A stretch of DNA of 64,000 nt from Lacibacter luteus (GTDB taxonomy: Bacteria; Bacteroidota; Bacteroidia; Chitinophagales; Chitinophagaceae). The notes below the pieces were generated by a model. The model did no database searches, was not told the DNA's origin, and was given only the letters and a program-made list of their open reading frames with translations. Positions within the stretch are counted from its first letter, which is position 1. Each line of letters starts with the position of its first letter. Positions 27,754 to 37,123 of this stretch are shown in pieces. The translations under genes were made by a program, and so were the position numbers. Location of the stretch: contig NZ_SDHW01000006.1 of the NCBI RefSeq assembly GCF_004118265.1, positions 186,001-250,000 of the forward strand, written 5' to 3'.

Positions 27754-28920
27754 TCATTGATCCCTCTTCTTCATCACTGCCTTAGGTTGTTTTTTCACAG
27801 GTTGGCTTTTAGCTTCGTTAAGGACATTGTTTTCTTCGGTTTTTGGTTTGGGTTTTGGACTTTGCACATTGGCCTTTTTGTCTTGTGCCTTGTCTCCCTG
27901 TACCTTGGTTCCTGTTGAGGGGGTAGGGAGTTGGTTTTTCAAAGCATTGTGATTTTGGTTTTGTGGTTTCACAGTAGCGGACTTTAAAACGGGCTCTGTA
28001 GGTGTTGGTTCACTCTTATAGATCCCAGAGGTAAGCAAACTATCAGGTTTTGTATTTGCTGTTGCAGCATAACCGGTATCAACAGCAGTGTTAACCTGAT
28101 AATTATTTTGTTCAACTACTAAACTTGCAAACAGACTTGCACTGTCTCTGCGCACTGCAACAAGTTGTTTATCGAAACGCACATCTAATGCGCTGTAATA
28201 ATTCCATCCGGTTTTGTTCATGATCTGTTTATAGAACAACAGCAGGCGGTTAAACTTCGGTTCAATTTTTTCTGCTGCTCCAAACTTAATGATGTGATTG
28301 CCGAGCTTTGGTACTAATTCAAATTCGTAGTTGCTGATGTTTACCTGTTCTACCTGCGCCATCCAGAAATCGTTACGTAAAATGAACCGTCCCATTTCCT
28401 TTATCTGCTGTTGCAGCACACTATCCTTTGTACGTGCAGCAGTTGTTTCTGTAGGGAACGATGTAAATACAGGCACACGTGCAACCTGGTCGTTGGTTAC
28501 AGGTAATTGCTCACCTAAGTCGTCGATATAAAACGATTGACCATTTGTACGAAATACTCTCGCCACCGGTTCACGTTCAGTAATATCAACATGCAATACA
28601 TCATTATTATCAAAGAACAGTTCGGCATTACGGATCCACAGGTTGCGTTCCAGCAATTGTTCCAGCTGTTGCAGATCGAATGTTTTTACCAGCTGACCTT
28701 TCATTAAATCAGGTCGGCCGCCGGAAATGGTTTTCAGAATTTGCTTTTTGCTTACATATTCCACACCATCAACAGCTTTCATTTTCACCAGTACATCTTT
28801 ACAACGCTTTCCGTTTTGATTGCGGGCAGCAGCAACCAGCAATACAATTGTGCATGCCCCTACTGTTGTCCACAGCATGGCCAGCATCAACTTTTTCCAC
28901 GAAAACTTTTTACTGCTCAT
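27754..28920 (-). CDS. ftsQ: cell division protein FtsQ
   Basis: A single-pass membrane protein of the divisome. Short cytoplasmic tail, membrane segment at about 11-30 (LMLAMLWTTVGACTIVLLVA), POTRA-like region (KMKAVDGVEYVSKKQILKTI) and FtsQ beta domain (RNAELFFDNNDVLHVDITER). At 388 residues it is longer than usual because of a Lys/Pro/Gln-rich C-terminal tail of about 100 residues that looks disordered. It follows murC by 7 bp. Confidence 0.88.
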   Translation of the reverse strand: MSSKKFSWKKLMLAMLWTTVGACTIVLLVAAARNQNGKRCKDVLVKMKAVDGVEYVSKKQILKTISGGRPDLMKGQLVKTFDLQQLEQLLERNLWIRNAELFFDNNDVLHVDITEREPVARVFRTNGQSFYIDDLGEQLPVTNDQVARVPVFTSFPTETTAARTKDSVLQQQIKEMGRFILRNDFWMAQVEQVNISNYEFELVPKLGNHIIKFGAAEKIEPKFNRLLLFYKQIMNKTGWNYYSALDVRFDKQLVAVRRDSASLFASLVVEQNNYQVNTAVDTGYAATANTKPDSLLTSGIYKSEPTPTEPVLKSATVKPQNQNHNALKNQLPTPSTGTKVQGDKAQDKKANVQSPKPKPKTEENNVLNEAKSQPVKKQPKAVMKKRDQ

Positions 28921-28927
28921 TGTATAA

Positions 28928-30298
28928 TTATGCTTCGATCGTCTTTTTTAATTCCTGCAACAACGCATCAATATCGCCTGCTCCTGCTGTTACAAATACA
29001 CTGTTAGCATCCACTTTTAACTTCACACTATTCAATAATTCCTCTTTCGTTAGAATCGCTTTCTTCTCCAGCTTCATCTTGTTTAAGATGAGCTCGCTTG
29101 TTACACCTTCAATGGGTAATTCACGTGCCGGGTAAATCGGTAACAGAATTACTTCATCTGCCATATCCAGACTGGCTGCAAACCCATCGGCCAGATCTCT
29201 TGTTCTTGTGAACAGGTGGGGCTGAAACACCAACACCAGTTTCTTGTCTCCAAACAAACTTCTTGCTCCGGTAATCAACGCTCTCAGTTCTTCAGGATGA
29301 TGTGCATAATCATCAACAAACACTACCTCTCCTTCACCCGGCGCAATCACATATTCAAATCTTCTTTTCACTCCTTTAAAAGCTGCAACCGCTGCTTTTA
29401 TTTTTTCATCATCGATCTTCAGTATATGTGCAACTGCAATAGCAGCCAATGCATTTTCTACATTGTGCAATCCACCAACATTCAATAACACATCTTTCAA
29501 TAACCAATCGCCAAACACTACATCAAAAACATAACTGCCGTTTTGCACTTTCAAATTCGTTGCATGTACAGTTCCATTTGTATTGTTGAGATGATAGGTG
29601 ATATGATTATCTGCAACCAAATCACTGTATCGCTTCAATCCATGTTTGCTGATGAGCCAGCCACCGGGTTTGATCTTACGAGTAAACTCGATGAAGGCTT
29701 CTTCCATTGCTTCAGCAGTTCCATAGATGTCTAAGTGATCAGGATCCATTGCGGTGATCACTGCAACATCAGGACTCAGTTTGTGAAAAGAACGATCGTA
29801 TTCATCAGCTTCCACCACACAAACATTATTATCGCTTGCCCAGAAGTTGCTGTTATAATTCACCGCAATACCTCCGAGAAACGCATTGCAACCATAACCA
29901 CTGTGGCGAAGCAAATGCCCCGTCATTGTACTGATAGTTGTTTTACCATGCGTGCCTGCTACGCAGATGTTCAAAGAACTTTGTGTAATGATCTGCAATA
30001 CATCACTCCGCTTTACTACACTGTACCCGTTTTGCAGATAATACTGATACTCTTTATGCTCTTTCGGAATAGCAGGTGTATAAACCACTAACTGCACATC
30101 CTTCGGAATCAATTCTACTTCTTCGCTGTAGTGAATCGCAATTCCTTCAGCTTCCAGTTGCGATGTAAGCGGCGTTACTGTTTTATCGTAACCGCTTACT
30201 TTCACTCCCTTCTCATTAAAGAACCTTGCGAGTGCACTCATACCAATGCCACCAATTCCTACGAAGTACACTGCTTTTATATCGTTCAACTGAATCAT
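28928..30298 (-). CDS. murC: UDP-N-acetylmuramate--L-alanine ligase
   Basis: First amino-acid-adding Mur ligase: joins L-Ala to UDP-MurNAc with ATP in the cytoplasm. N-terminal Rossmann motif GIGGIGMSALARFF (about 13-26), ATP-binding loop GTHGKTT near 115, and the DDYAHHPEE motif near 325. At 456 residues the length is normal. Its ATG overlaps the stop of murG (ATGA). Confidence 0.96.
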   Translation of the reverse strand: MIQLNDIKAVYFVGIGGIGMSALARFFNEKGVKVSGYDKTVTPLTSQLEAEGIAIHYSEEVELIPKDVQLVVYTPAIPKEHKEYQYYLQNGYSVVKRSDVLQIITQSSLNICVAGTHGKTTISTMTGHLLRHSGYGCNAFLGGIAVNYNSNFWASDNNVCVVEADEYDRSFHKLSPDVAVITAMDPDHLDIYGTAEAMEEAFIEFTRKIKPGGWLISKHGLKRYSDLVADNHITYHLNNTNGTVHATNLKVQNGSYVFDVVFGDWLLKDVLLNVGGLHNVENALAAIAVAHILKIDDEKIKAAVAAFKGVKRRFEYVIAPGEGEVVFVDDYAHHPEELRALITGARSLFGDKKLVLVFQPHLFTRTRDLADGFAASLDMADEVILLPIYPARELPIEGVTSELILNKMKLEKKAILTKEELLNSVKLKVDANSVFVTAGAGDIDALLQELKKTIEA

Positions 30299-31389
30299 TT
30301 CTTTATCAACTTCAATACTTCTGTTGCAATTACTGTGTCTGCATTATCTACACCCAGCTTTGCAATGTTTTGTTTCAATTCGTTTTGCTTTGCTTCATCC
30401 CTTGCCAATGCAATGATGCTGCTTACTAATTTTTCTTTTGCTTCACTATCCTTCACCATCAGCCCTGCATGCTTCTCAACCAAATGCTGTGCATTTACTG
30501 TTTGATGATCTTCTGCCGCAAAAGGAAACGGCACAAATACAGCAGGCTTTGCTACCAAACAGATCTCCGCAATGGCCATGGCGCCTGCTCTTGAGATCAC
30601 CACATCAGCTGCAGCGTATGCGTTCTCCATCTCTTTAATAAAATCGTTTACCCACACATTTGCTTTTCCGTTTGCGCTGGCTTTGCCTTGTGCAGCATAA
30701 GGTTTACCTGTTTGCCAGATGAGTTGCAGATCGTTTTGTTGAAACTGATCGATACCTGCATCAATGGCTTCGTTAATACTTTTTGCACCGAGACTTCCAC
30801 CAACCACCAGCACTGTTTTCTTCTCCGTATTCAAACCAAAGAACTTCAAACCTTCTTCCTTACTTACAGTTGCATGTGCAATTGCAGAACGAACTGGATT
30901 ACCTGTGATCATCAACTTCTCTGCAGGAAAAAACTTTTGCATCTTATCACTCGCCACAAATACTTTCGTTGCCTTCTTTCCTAACAGGATATTACTCTTG
31001 CCCGCAAACGAATTGCTTTCGTGAATGAACGTTGCAATGCCTTTGCTTTGCGCAAAACGCAATACCGGAAAGCTGGAATAACCACCTACACCTATTACTG
31101 CATCGGGCTGAAAATTGTTAATGATGGTACGTACCTGGAAAAAACTCTTTAACAACTTAAACGGCAAACCGATGTTTTTTATCAAAGAACTTCTGTTAAA
31201 ACCTGCAATATCCAACCCCTCTATTTTGTAGCCGGCCTGCGGCACTTTTTCCATTTCCATTTTTCCCTTTGCACCTACAAACAAAATCTCTGCATCGGGT
31301 TGTTGTTTTTTAATGGCATTGGCAATGGCGATGGCAGGAAAAATATGTCCACCGGTTCCACCTCCCGCTAAAATCACTTTCACACTCAT
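30295..31389 (-). CDS. murG: UDP-GlcNAc:undecaprenyl-PP-MurNAc-pentapeptide GlcNAc transferase
   Basis: Makes lipid II on the inner face of the membrane. Start chosen at the ATG at 31389, which gives MSVKVILAGGGTGGHIFPA with the glycine loop at the very start and a 4-bp ATGA overlap with ftsW; the frame is open to 31476 inside ftsW but that start is not needed. GT28 C-terminal motifs GGSLGAKSINEAI and VISRAGAMAIAEI are present. The product has 364 residues. Confidence 0.96.
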   Translation of the reverse strand: MSVKVILAGGGTGGHIFPAIAIANAIKKQQPDAEILFVGAKGKMEMEKVPQAGYKIEGLDIAGFNRSSLIKNIGLPFKLLKSFFQVRTIINNFQPDAVIGVGGYSSFPVLRFAQSKGIATFIHESNSFAGKSNILLGKKATKVFVASDKMQKFFPAEKLMITGNPVRSAIAHATVSKEEGLKFFGLNTEKKTVLVVGGSLGAKSINEAIDAGIDQFQQNDLQLIWQTGKPYAAQGKASANGKANVWVNDFIKEMENAYAAADVVISRAGAMAIAEICLVAKPAVFVPFPFAAEDHQTVNAQHLVEKHAGLMVKDSEAKEKLVSSIIALARDEAKQNELKQNIAKLGVDNADTVIATEVLKLIKK

Positions 31390-32627
31390 GCCAGTTCCTC
31401 CTTTGCAGGTTCTGCCGAACCTTCTGCATCTTCTACATTTCTTGCAACACTTAAAATAATTCCGATTGCTAAGCACGTAAACAGAAAACTACTACCACCC
31501 ATACTCACCAATGGAAGTGTTACACCTGTTACGGGAAACAAACCCACATTCACCGCCATATTCGTCATGGCCTGTATTACCAATGTAAAGCTTAAGGCCA
31601 ATGCCAGGAATGCACCAAATGCATACGGACATTTTCTGAACAACCGTATACTCCTGAACAAAAACACCATGTAAATAAACACGATGAACGAAGCACCGAT
31701 CAACCCATACTCTTCAATAATGATGGCATAGATATAATCGGAATACGGATGCGGTAAGAAATTGCGTTGCTCACTGTTACCCGGACCAAGACCGAACAAA
31801 CCACCTTTTGCAACAGCGATCTTTGCCTGTTGCACCTGGTAAGGTGCTTCGCTTTTTGCTGCATACATAAAATCCTGCACACGTTTGATCCATGTTGGAA
31901 TACGCCCTGCAGATAAAACCGCAGGCAGTTCTTTTGTTTTTCCCTCAGCCTTATCGTAATAAGCACCGGCAATGGAAATAAGAATAATTACAGGCACCAG
32001 CACCGCAGCTGCAACCAATGCAATATGCTTAAAGCTTACACGACCAATGAACAATAACAACATACTTGTTGCCCCGGTAAGCAATGCGGTTGATAAATTA
32101 GCTGGTGCAATCAATCCGCAGATAACAACGATCGGCATCATCAACGGCAGAAAGCCTTTCTTAAAATCTTTGATCACATCCTGTTTCTTCGATAACAATC
32201 TCGACAAATACATGAACAAAGCCAGCTTGGCAATGTCGGATGTTTGCACTGTGAGATTAATAATGGGCAGCTTTATCCAACGACTGCCATCATTGATTTT
32301 TGCACCGAAGAACAATGTATAAATGAGTAATACAATGGAGATGTAGAATAACATCTTTGCCACCCTTGAGTAAATAGTATAGTTTACACGATGTGCAAAA
32401 TAAACAATGATGATGCCAAGTGTGATGAATGCAATCTGTTTAAACAAATAAACAAATGTGTTGCCTTTGTATAATTTATACGCCAATGAATTAGTAGCAC
32501 TATACACCACCAATAAACTTACCAGCGACAATACAACCACGATTGCCCAGATCACTTTATCGCCACGGGTTTTATCCCGCAGCCCTGCCGGTGAAAATTT
32601 AGATGATATGTTTGCGATTTGATTCAA
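31386..32627 (-). CDS. ftsW: peptidoglycan glycosyltransferase / division protein FtsW
   Basis: A SEDS-family membrane enzyme with about ten membrane segments that polymerises septal glycan with its partner FtsI. Conserved parts are PAGLRDKTRGDKVIW at the start, FFGAKINDGSRWIKLP, GNSEQRNFLPHPYSDYIYAI and VTGVTLPLVSMGGSS near the end. The only plausible start is a TTG at 32627; no in-frame ATG occurs before the first membrane segment or between here and murD. At 413 residues the length is typical. Confidence 0.95.
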   Translation of the reverse strand: MNQIANISSKFSPAGLRDKTRGDKVIWAIVVVLSLVSLLVVYSATNSLAYKLYKGNTFVYLFKQIAFITLGIIIVYFAHRVNYTIYSRVAKMLFYISIVLLIYTLFFGAKINDGSRWIKLPIINLTVQTSDIAKLALFMYLSRLLSKKQDVIKDFKKGFLPLMMPIVVICGLIAPANLSTALLTGATSMLLLFIGRVSFKHIALVAAAVLVPVIILISIAGAYYDKAEGKTKELPAVLSAGRIPTWIKRVQDFMYAAKSEAPYQVQQAKIAVAKGGLFGLGPGNSEQRNFLPHPYSDYIYAIIIEEYGLIGASFIVFIYMVFLFRSIRLFRKCPYAFGAFLALALSFTLVIQAMTNMAVNVGLFPVTGVTLPLVSMGGSSFLFTCLAIGIILSVARNVEDAEGSAEPAKEELA

Positions 32628-32736
32628 AAGCTTGTTTCTTGTTTTCCGTTTCTTGTTTCTTGTTTCTTGTTGCTGAGCACGCTTTGGTTTCTTAGTTCTT
32701 ACTTCGTACCTCGTACTTCTAACTTTGTACTTGTGC
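32628..32736. repeat. murD-ftsW spacer made of short degenerate repeats
   Basis: Plus-strand units CTTGTTT repeat at 32631-32672, followed by CGTACTT-like units (TACTTCGTACCTCGTACTTC, near 32700-32720, and TTTGTACTTG). No stop interrupts the ftsW frame through it, but no ATG either. A similar CGTACTT stretch stands before the gene at 60918. Confidence 0.55.
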
Positions 32737-34077
32737 TTACAGATTTCTTACCGCTTGCTTAAACTGATCGCCTCTGTCTTCGTAATTTTTAAACAGATCG
32801 AAACTTGCGCATGCAGGACTCAGCAATACAGCATCACCCTTTTCTGCAAAATGATACGCTGCTTTCACCGCATCTTCTGCACTTGTGGTATTTACCATCA
32901 AGGCAACAGTATCGCCAAATGCTTCATGAATTTTTCTGTTATCTAACCCAAGACAAACAATTGCTTTTACTTTTTCCTTCACCAGTTCTTTCAACACTTC
33001 GTAATCATTTCCTTTATCAACACCACCTAAGATGAGGATAGTTGGACGGGTCATACTTTCCAACGCATACCAGGTAGAGTTGATGTTGGTAGCTTTACTG
33101 TCGTTCACATACTCCACTCCTTTTACCATTGCCACCATCTCCATCCGATGCGCAAGACTCTCGAACGTAGTAACGGCTTCCCTTATTTTCTCCTTGCGGA
33201 TACCTAACGTAGCCGCTGCAATACCTGCTGCCATGGTGTTGTATTGATTGTGTTTACCCTTGATCTTAAAATCGTCGACACTCATAGTGAGTTTGTCGTC
33301 GTTTACTGCAATCGTCATTGTTCCGTCTTTAATAAAAGCGCCTTTTTGCGGTTCTTGTTTCATGGTGAATGGTAATGGGTTTGATTGGAGAGTAAGTTTC
33401 TTTAAATATTTTGCTGTTACCGGATCGTCCGGACAGTATATGAAAGAATCGTTTGCTGTTTGGTTATTCGTGATCTTGAATTTTGCGTTGATATAATTTT
33501 CAAACTTGTAATCGTACCGGTCTAAATGATCTTCGGTGATGTTGGTGAGCACAGCAATATCTGCTTTGAACTCTTTAATATCATCGAGCTGAAAACTGCT
33601 GATCTCTGCTACATACACTTCCTTTGGATCGAGTGCCACCTGTTTGGCAATACTGATACCGATGTTTCCTACCAATGCACAATCAACACCTGCATGTTTG
33701 CAGATATGATAAGCCAATGATGTTGTAGTTGTTTTGCCGTTGCTTCCCGTAACAGCAAGTATTTTACTGCTGCCTTTAAAGCGATACGCAAGTTCAATTT
33801 CACTGATGACCGGAATGCCCTGTTTTCGGATTTTCTTCATCATCTCACTCTTTTCAGGAATACCGGGGCTCTTCACAATTTCATCTGCACTTAAAATTTT
33901 CTCTTCGCTGTGCATGCTTTCTTCAAACTCAATTCCATACTCCCGCAACTCTTCTTTATAAATGTTTTTGATAGGTCCTGCATCGCTCACAAATACATCA
34001 TACCCCTGCTTCTTTGCAAGAATAGCTGCGCCTGCTCCACTTTCGCCGCCTCCTAGTATGTAACATTTGTGTGCCAT
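32737..34077 (-). CDS. murD: UDP-N-acetylmuramoyl-L-alanine--D-glutamate ligase
   Basis: Second Mur ligase, adds D-Glu. N-terminal Rossmann motif GGGESGAGAA, ATP loop GSNGKTTTTSLAY near 113-125, and the metal and substrate motifs NITEDHLDRYD and HRMEMV. The C-terminal domain carries the usual LLSPACASFDLFKNYEDRG. At 446 residues the length is normal. Confidence 0.96.
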   Translation of the reverse strand: MAHKCYILGGGESGAGAAILAKKQGYDVFVSDAGPIKNIYKEELREYGIEFEESMHSEEKILSADEIVKSPGIPEKSEMMKKIRKQGIPVISEIELAYRFKGSSKILAVTGSNGKTTTTSLAYHICKHAGVDCALVGNIGISIAKQVALDPKEVYVAEISSFQLDDIKEFKADIAVLTNITEDHLDRYDYKFENYINAKFKITNNQTANDSFIYCPDDPVTAKYLKKLTLQSNPLPFTMKQEPQKGAFIKDGTMTIAVNDDKLTMSVDDFKIKGKHNQYNTMAAGIAAATLGIRKEKIREAVTTFESLAHRMEMVAMVKGVEYVNDSKATNINSTWYALESMTRPTILILGGVDKGNDYEVLKELVKEKVKAIVCLGLDNRKIHEAFGDTVALMVNTTSAEDAVKAAYHFAEKGDAVLLSPACASFDLFKNYEDRGDQFKQAVRNL

Positions 34078-34309
34078 AAGCTGGTTGCAGGTTGCCTGTT
34101 ACCTGTTACTGGTAACCTGCAACCAGTAACTTCTTTTTGGATTTTGGTTTTCTCCTTTCTTTCATTTCGGCAGAAATAAAAGAAGGTTCTTCACAAGTAT
34201 GGGTTAGTACTCGATCCTTCGGTGGTTCACAGACATTGGACACTGTTGGTCTTACACAGGATTGGATGGGTAAGGATTGAAAACCAGGGGTGGTTTTTCA
34301 AAAACCTCT
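34078..34309. repeat. 232-bp mraY-murD spacer with nested inverted repeats
   Basis: CTGGTTGCAGGTT (34081-34093) pairs with AACCTGCAACCAG (34114-34126). Inside, GTTACC (34098-34103) can pair with GGTAAC (34111-34116), which overlaps the right outer arm by three bases, so the two stems compete. A second hairpin, GAAAACCA with TGGTTTTTC, lies at 34280-34300 next to the mraY stop. No gene is visible. Confidence 0.6.
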
Positions 34310-35587
34310 TTACCGGATTTTGAGTGTTACAATCGCAAACGCAACGCAGAGGATGGTTACAATCCAGAAACGTGTTACGATTTTACTTTCATGAAATCCT
34401 TTTTTCTGATAATGATGATGGAGCGGACTCATTAAGAAAATCCTTCTGCCTTCACCATATTTCTTTTTGGTATACTTGAAATAACTTACCTGCAGTGTTA
34501 CACTCAGTGTTTCTACAAAAAACACCGCACACAAAATCGGAATCAACAATTCTTTACGTACTAAAAACGCAAGCGATGCAATTACACCACCCAACATCAA
34601 ACTTCCTGTATCGCCCATAAACACCTGCGCAGGGTAAGAGTTGTACCAGAGAAAACCGATACATGCACCAATCATGGCTGCAATAAAAATGGACAGCTCG
34701 CCAATACCCGGCACATACAATATGTTGAGATATTCTGCAAGTCGTGAATCTCCACTGGCATAAGCAAAAATGCCAAGGCCAATACCGATAATGGCAGATA
34801 CTCCTGTTGCCAAACCATCAATACCATCTGTTAAGTTGGATGCGTTTGACACAGCTGTAACAATAAAGATGACAGCCAGTACATATATCAACCAGGTTAT
34901 ACCACGCATTGCCTTCGGCAACAGCTTTGAGTAATTGAACTCATGGCTTTTTACAAAAGGAATTGTTGTAACCGGTTCGTTTGCCTTAACCATTACACGT
35001 TCTTTTCCATTAAGTTTTACCACAATTGTATCGGCATTTGCCGGAACAGTTGTGCCTGTAAACTCACGGTAAGCACTAACCGAATCGTTAAACATCAGCG
35101 TTGTTGCAACGGCAATACCCAATACCACTTGCCCTAAAACTTTAAACCAACCTGCCAAACCATCTTTATCACCTTTCTTATAAGCAATGCCTTGTTCCTG
35201 AGCAATTCGCTTGGCTCGTATCTTTAAATAGTCATCAATAAATCCAATCAGTCCCATCCATACAGTTGCAAACAACATCAACAGAATATAAACCTTACTT
35301 ACATCGGCCAGCAAAAGGGTTGGAACTACAATTGCAAGTATGATGATAAGACCACCCATGGTTGGTGTACCTTTCTTTTGTTGCTCACCCGCCAATCCTA
35401 AATCACGAACGGTTTCACCTACTTGTTTTTTACGCAGGTAGTTGATGAGCTTTTTACCAAACACCGTTGAAATGATCAGCGATAACAATACCGCCAGCAT
35501 CACCCTGCTGGTGATGAACTGAAACAGATTGTCGCCCGGCATTTTAATTCCGATGCTGTTCAACCAATCAAATAAGTTCTTTAACAT
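34310..35587 (-). CDS. mraY: phospho-N-acetylmuramoyl-pentapeptide transferase
   Basis: Makes lipid I on the membrane. A polytopic enzyme with the family motifs GTPTMGGLIII, GFIDDYLK (catalytic Asp pair), NLTDGIDGLATG and GDTGSLMLGG, and the C-terminal PLHHHYQKKG. At 425 residues it is longer than the roughly 360 of Escherichia coli because of an insert near 165-215 (YREFTGTTVPANADTIVVKL), which looks periplasmic. Confidence 0.96.
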   Translation of the reverse strand: MLKNLFDWLNSIGIKMPGDNLFQFITSRVMLAVLLSLIISTVFGKKLINYLRKKQVGETVRDLGLAGEQQKKGTPTMGGLIIILAIVVPTLLLADVSKVYILLMLFATVWMGLIGFIDDYLKIRAKRIAQEQGIAYKKGDKDGLAGWFKVLGQVVLGIAVATTLMFNDSVSAYREFTGTTVPANADTIVVKLNGKERVMVKANEPVTTIPFVKSHEFNYSKLLPKAMRGITWLIYVLAVIFIVTAVSNASNLTDGIDGLATGVSAIIGIGLGIFAYASGDSRLAEYLNILYVPGIGELSIFIAAMIGACIGFLWYNSYPAQVFMGDTGSLMLGGVIASLAFLVRKELLIPILCAVFFVETLSVTLQVSYFKYTKKKYGEGRRIFLMSPLHHHYQKKGFHESKIVTRFWIVTILCVAFAIVTLKIR

Positions 35588-35656
35588 GTGTTTCTTTTTA
35601 TCGTGAATCGTCAGTGGTGAGTCCTGAATACTTACTCATCACTGATTACTCATCAT
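35588..35656. repeat. murE-mraY spacer with a short stem and CTCATCA units
   Basis: AGTGGTGAGT (35613-35622) pairs with ACTCATCACT (35634-35643), and CTCATCATTCAT follows. The units resemble those in the ftsA and ftsQ spacers. Confidence 0.45.
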
Positions 35657-37123
35657 TCATCTTTCTAACAGTTCAAACATTTGTTCCAGTACCTGTTTAT
35701 CATCAAACGCATACTTTACGCCTTTGATCTCCTGGTACTTTTCGTGTCCTTTACCTGCAATCAGAATAATGTCTTCGTTCTTTGCAAGACTTACTGCTGT
35801 TTTAATTGCTTCCTTGCGATCGGCAATGGAAATAAATTTTCTTCTTGCTGCGCTGCTCAACCCGTATTCCATATCAGCAAGAATTTCCAACGGATCTTCG
35901 CTGCGTGGGTTATCGCTGGTGAAAATCACCTTATCACTTAATTCACAAGCCACTTCACCCATTACCGGACGTTTGGTTTTATCTCTATCGCCACCACAAC
36001 CAACAACCGTAATAATCTGTTCGTGTCCTCTTCTTAATTTCTTAATAGTTCCTAATACATTTTCCAACGCATCGGGTGTATGTGCATAATCAATAATGCC
36101 GAGTATTAAATGGTTGGGAGAAATGATATAGTCAAATCTTCCTTCTGCACCTGTAATGCTGCTTAATACCTGCAACACTTTTTGTTTGTCTTCACCCATC
36201 GATACTGCTGCACCATAAACTGCCAGCAGATTATATGCATTAAACTCACCGATCAACCGAAAATGCACTTCATCATTATTCACCATCATCTGCAAACCTG
36301 TTAATCCGTTTTCAAGGATCTTGCCTTTGAAATCAGCGAGGTTCTTTAAACCGTAGTACAGTTTTTTTGCTTTTGTATTCTGCAACATCACTTCACCCCG
36401 CTTATCGTCCTTATTACTGATTGCAAATGCATCCTTACCTAATCCATCAAAAAAGCTCTTTTTAACTTTGATGTATTCATCAAAAGTTTTGTGATAATCG
36501 AGGTGATCGTGGGTGATGTTGCTGAACAAAGCCCCGGTAAAATGAATACCGGTAATACGATGCTGGTGTATAGCATGACTGCTGCACTCCATAAACACAT
36601 ACGTGCAACCTGCATCATACATTTCTTTTAATAAACTGTTGAGATTAATAACATCGGGAGTAGTATGTGTAGAAGGATAAACTTTATCGCCTACATGATA
36701 CTGCACCGTAGAAACCAATCCGCAGCGGTAACCTAAACCGCTGAACAATTTGTATAATAATGTTGCAATGGTTGTTTTTCCGTTTGTGCCGGTAACACCC
36801 ACTACGTTCATTTGTGTTGTAACACTTCCAAAGAACTCGTTAGCTATATAACCGGCCGCTTCTGCACTGTTGGCAACCTGTACGTAGGTTACATCTTCCT
36901 TCAAATGCTCCGGTAACTGTTCGCAAATAATTGCTGATGCACCTTGCTCAACTGCTTTCGCAATAAATGCATGCCCATCAACCGAAACACCTTTTACTGC
37001 AATAAAGCAGGTACCTGCTTTTACATGGCGTGAATCGATCTGCAGATCGTTCACATCAACTGTTGTTGATCCGTGAACGCTGCGCAGATGCACTTTGTAC
37101 AATATGTCTTTTAACTCCGCCAT
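35657..37123 (-). CDS. murE: UDP-N-acetylmuramoyl-tripeptide synthetase (meso-diaminopimelate type)
   Basis: Third Mur ligase. ATP loop GTNGKTTIATLLY near 112, carbamylated-lysine region, and the motif DNPR (in FTSDNPRSEDP), which is typical of enzymes that add meso-diaminopimelate, so this organism should have DAP-type peptidoglycan. At 488 residues the length is normal. Its ATG overlaps the stop of ftsI by one base. Confidence 0.95.
   Translation of the reverse strand: MAELKDILYKVHLRSVHGSTTVDVNDLQIDSRHVKAGTCFIAVKGVSVDGHAFIAKAVEQGASAIICEQLPEHLKEDVTYVQVANSAEAAGYIANEFFGSVTTQMNVVGVTGTNGKTTIATLLYKLFSGLGYRCGLVSTVQYHVGDKVYPSTHTTPDVINLNSLLKEMYDAGCTYVFMECSSHAIHQHRITGIHFTGALFSNITHDHLDYHKTFDEYIKVKKSFFDGLGKDAFAISNKDDKRGEVMLQNTKAKKLYYGLKNLADFKGKILENGLTGLQMMVNNDEVHFRLIGEFNAYNLLAVYGAAVSMGEDKQKVLQVLSSITGAEGRFDYIISPNHLILGIIDYAHTPDALENVLGTIKKLRRGHEQIITVVGCGGDRDKTKRPVMGEVACELSDKVIFTSDNPRSEDPLEILADMEYGLSSAARRKFISIADRKEAIKTAVSLAKNEDIILIAGKGHEKYQEIKGVKYAFDDKQVLEQMFELLER

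Noticed and set aside
31390-31476. Longer N terminus for MurG
   Set aside because: It lies inside ftsW and gives a Cys/Arg/Lys-rich leader; the ATG at 31389 fits the family and the ATGA overlap.
26058-35656. CRISPR array or tandem-repeat locus in the dcw spacers
   Set aside because: Units are short, degenerate and lack unique spacers of constant length.
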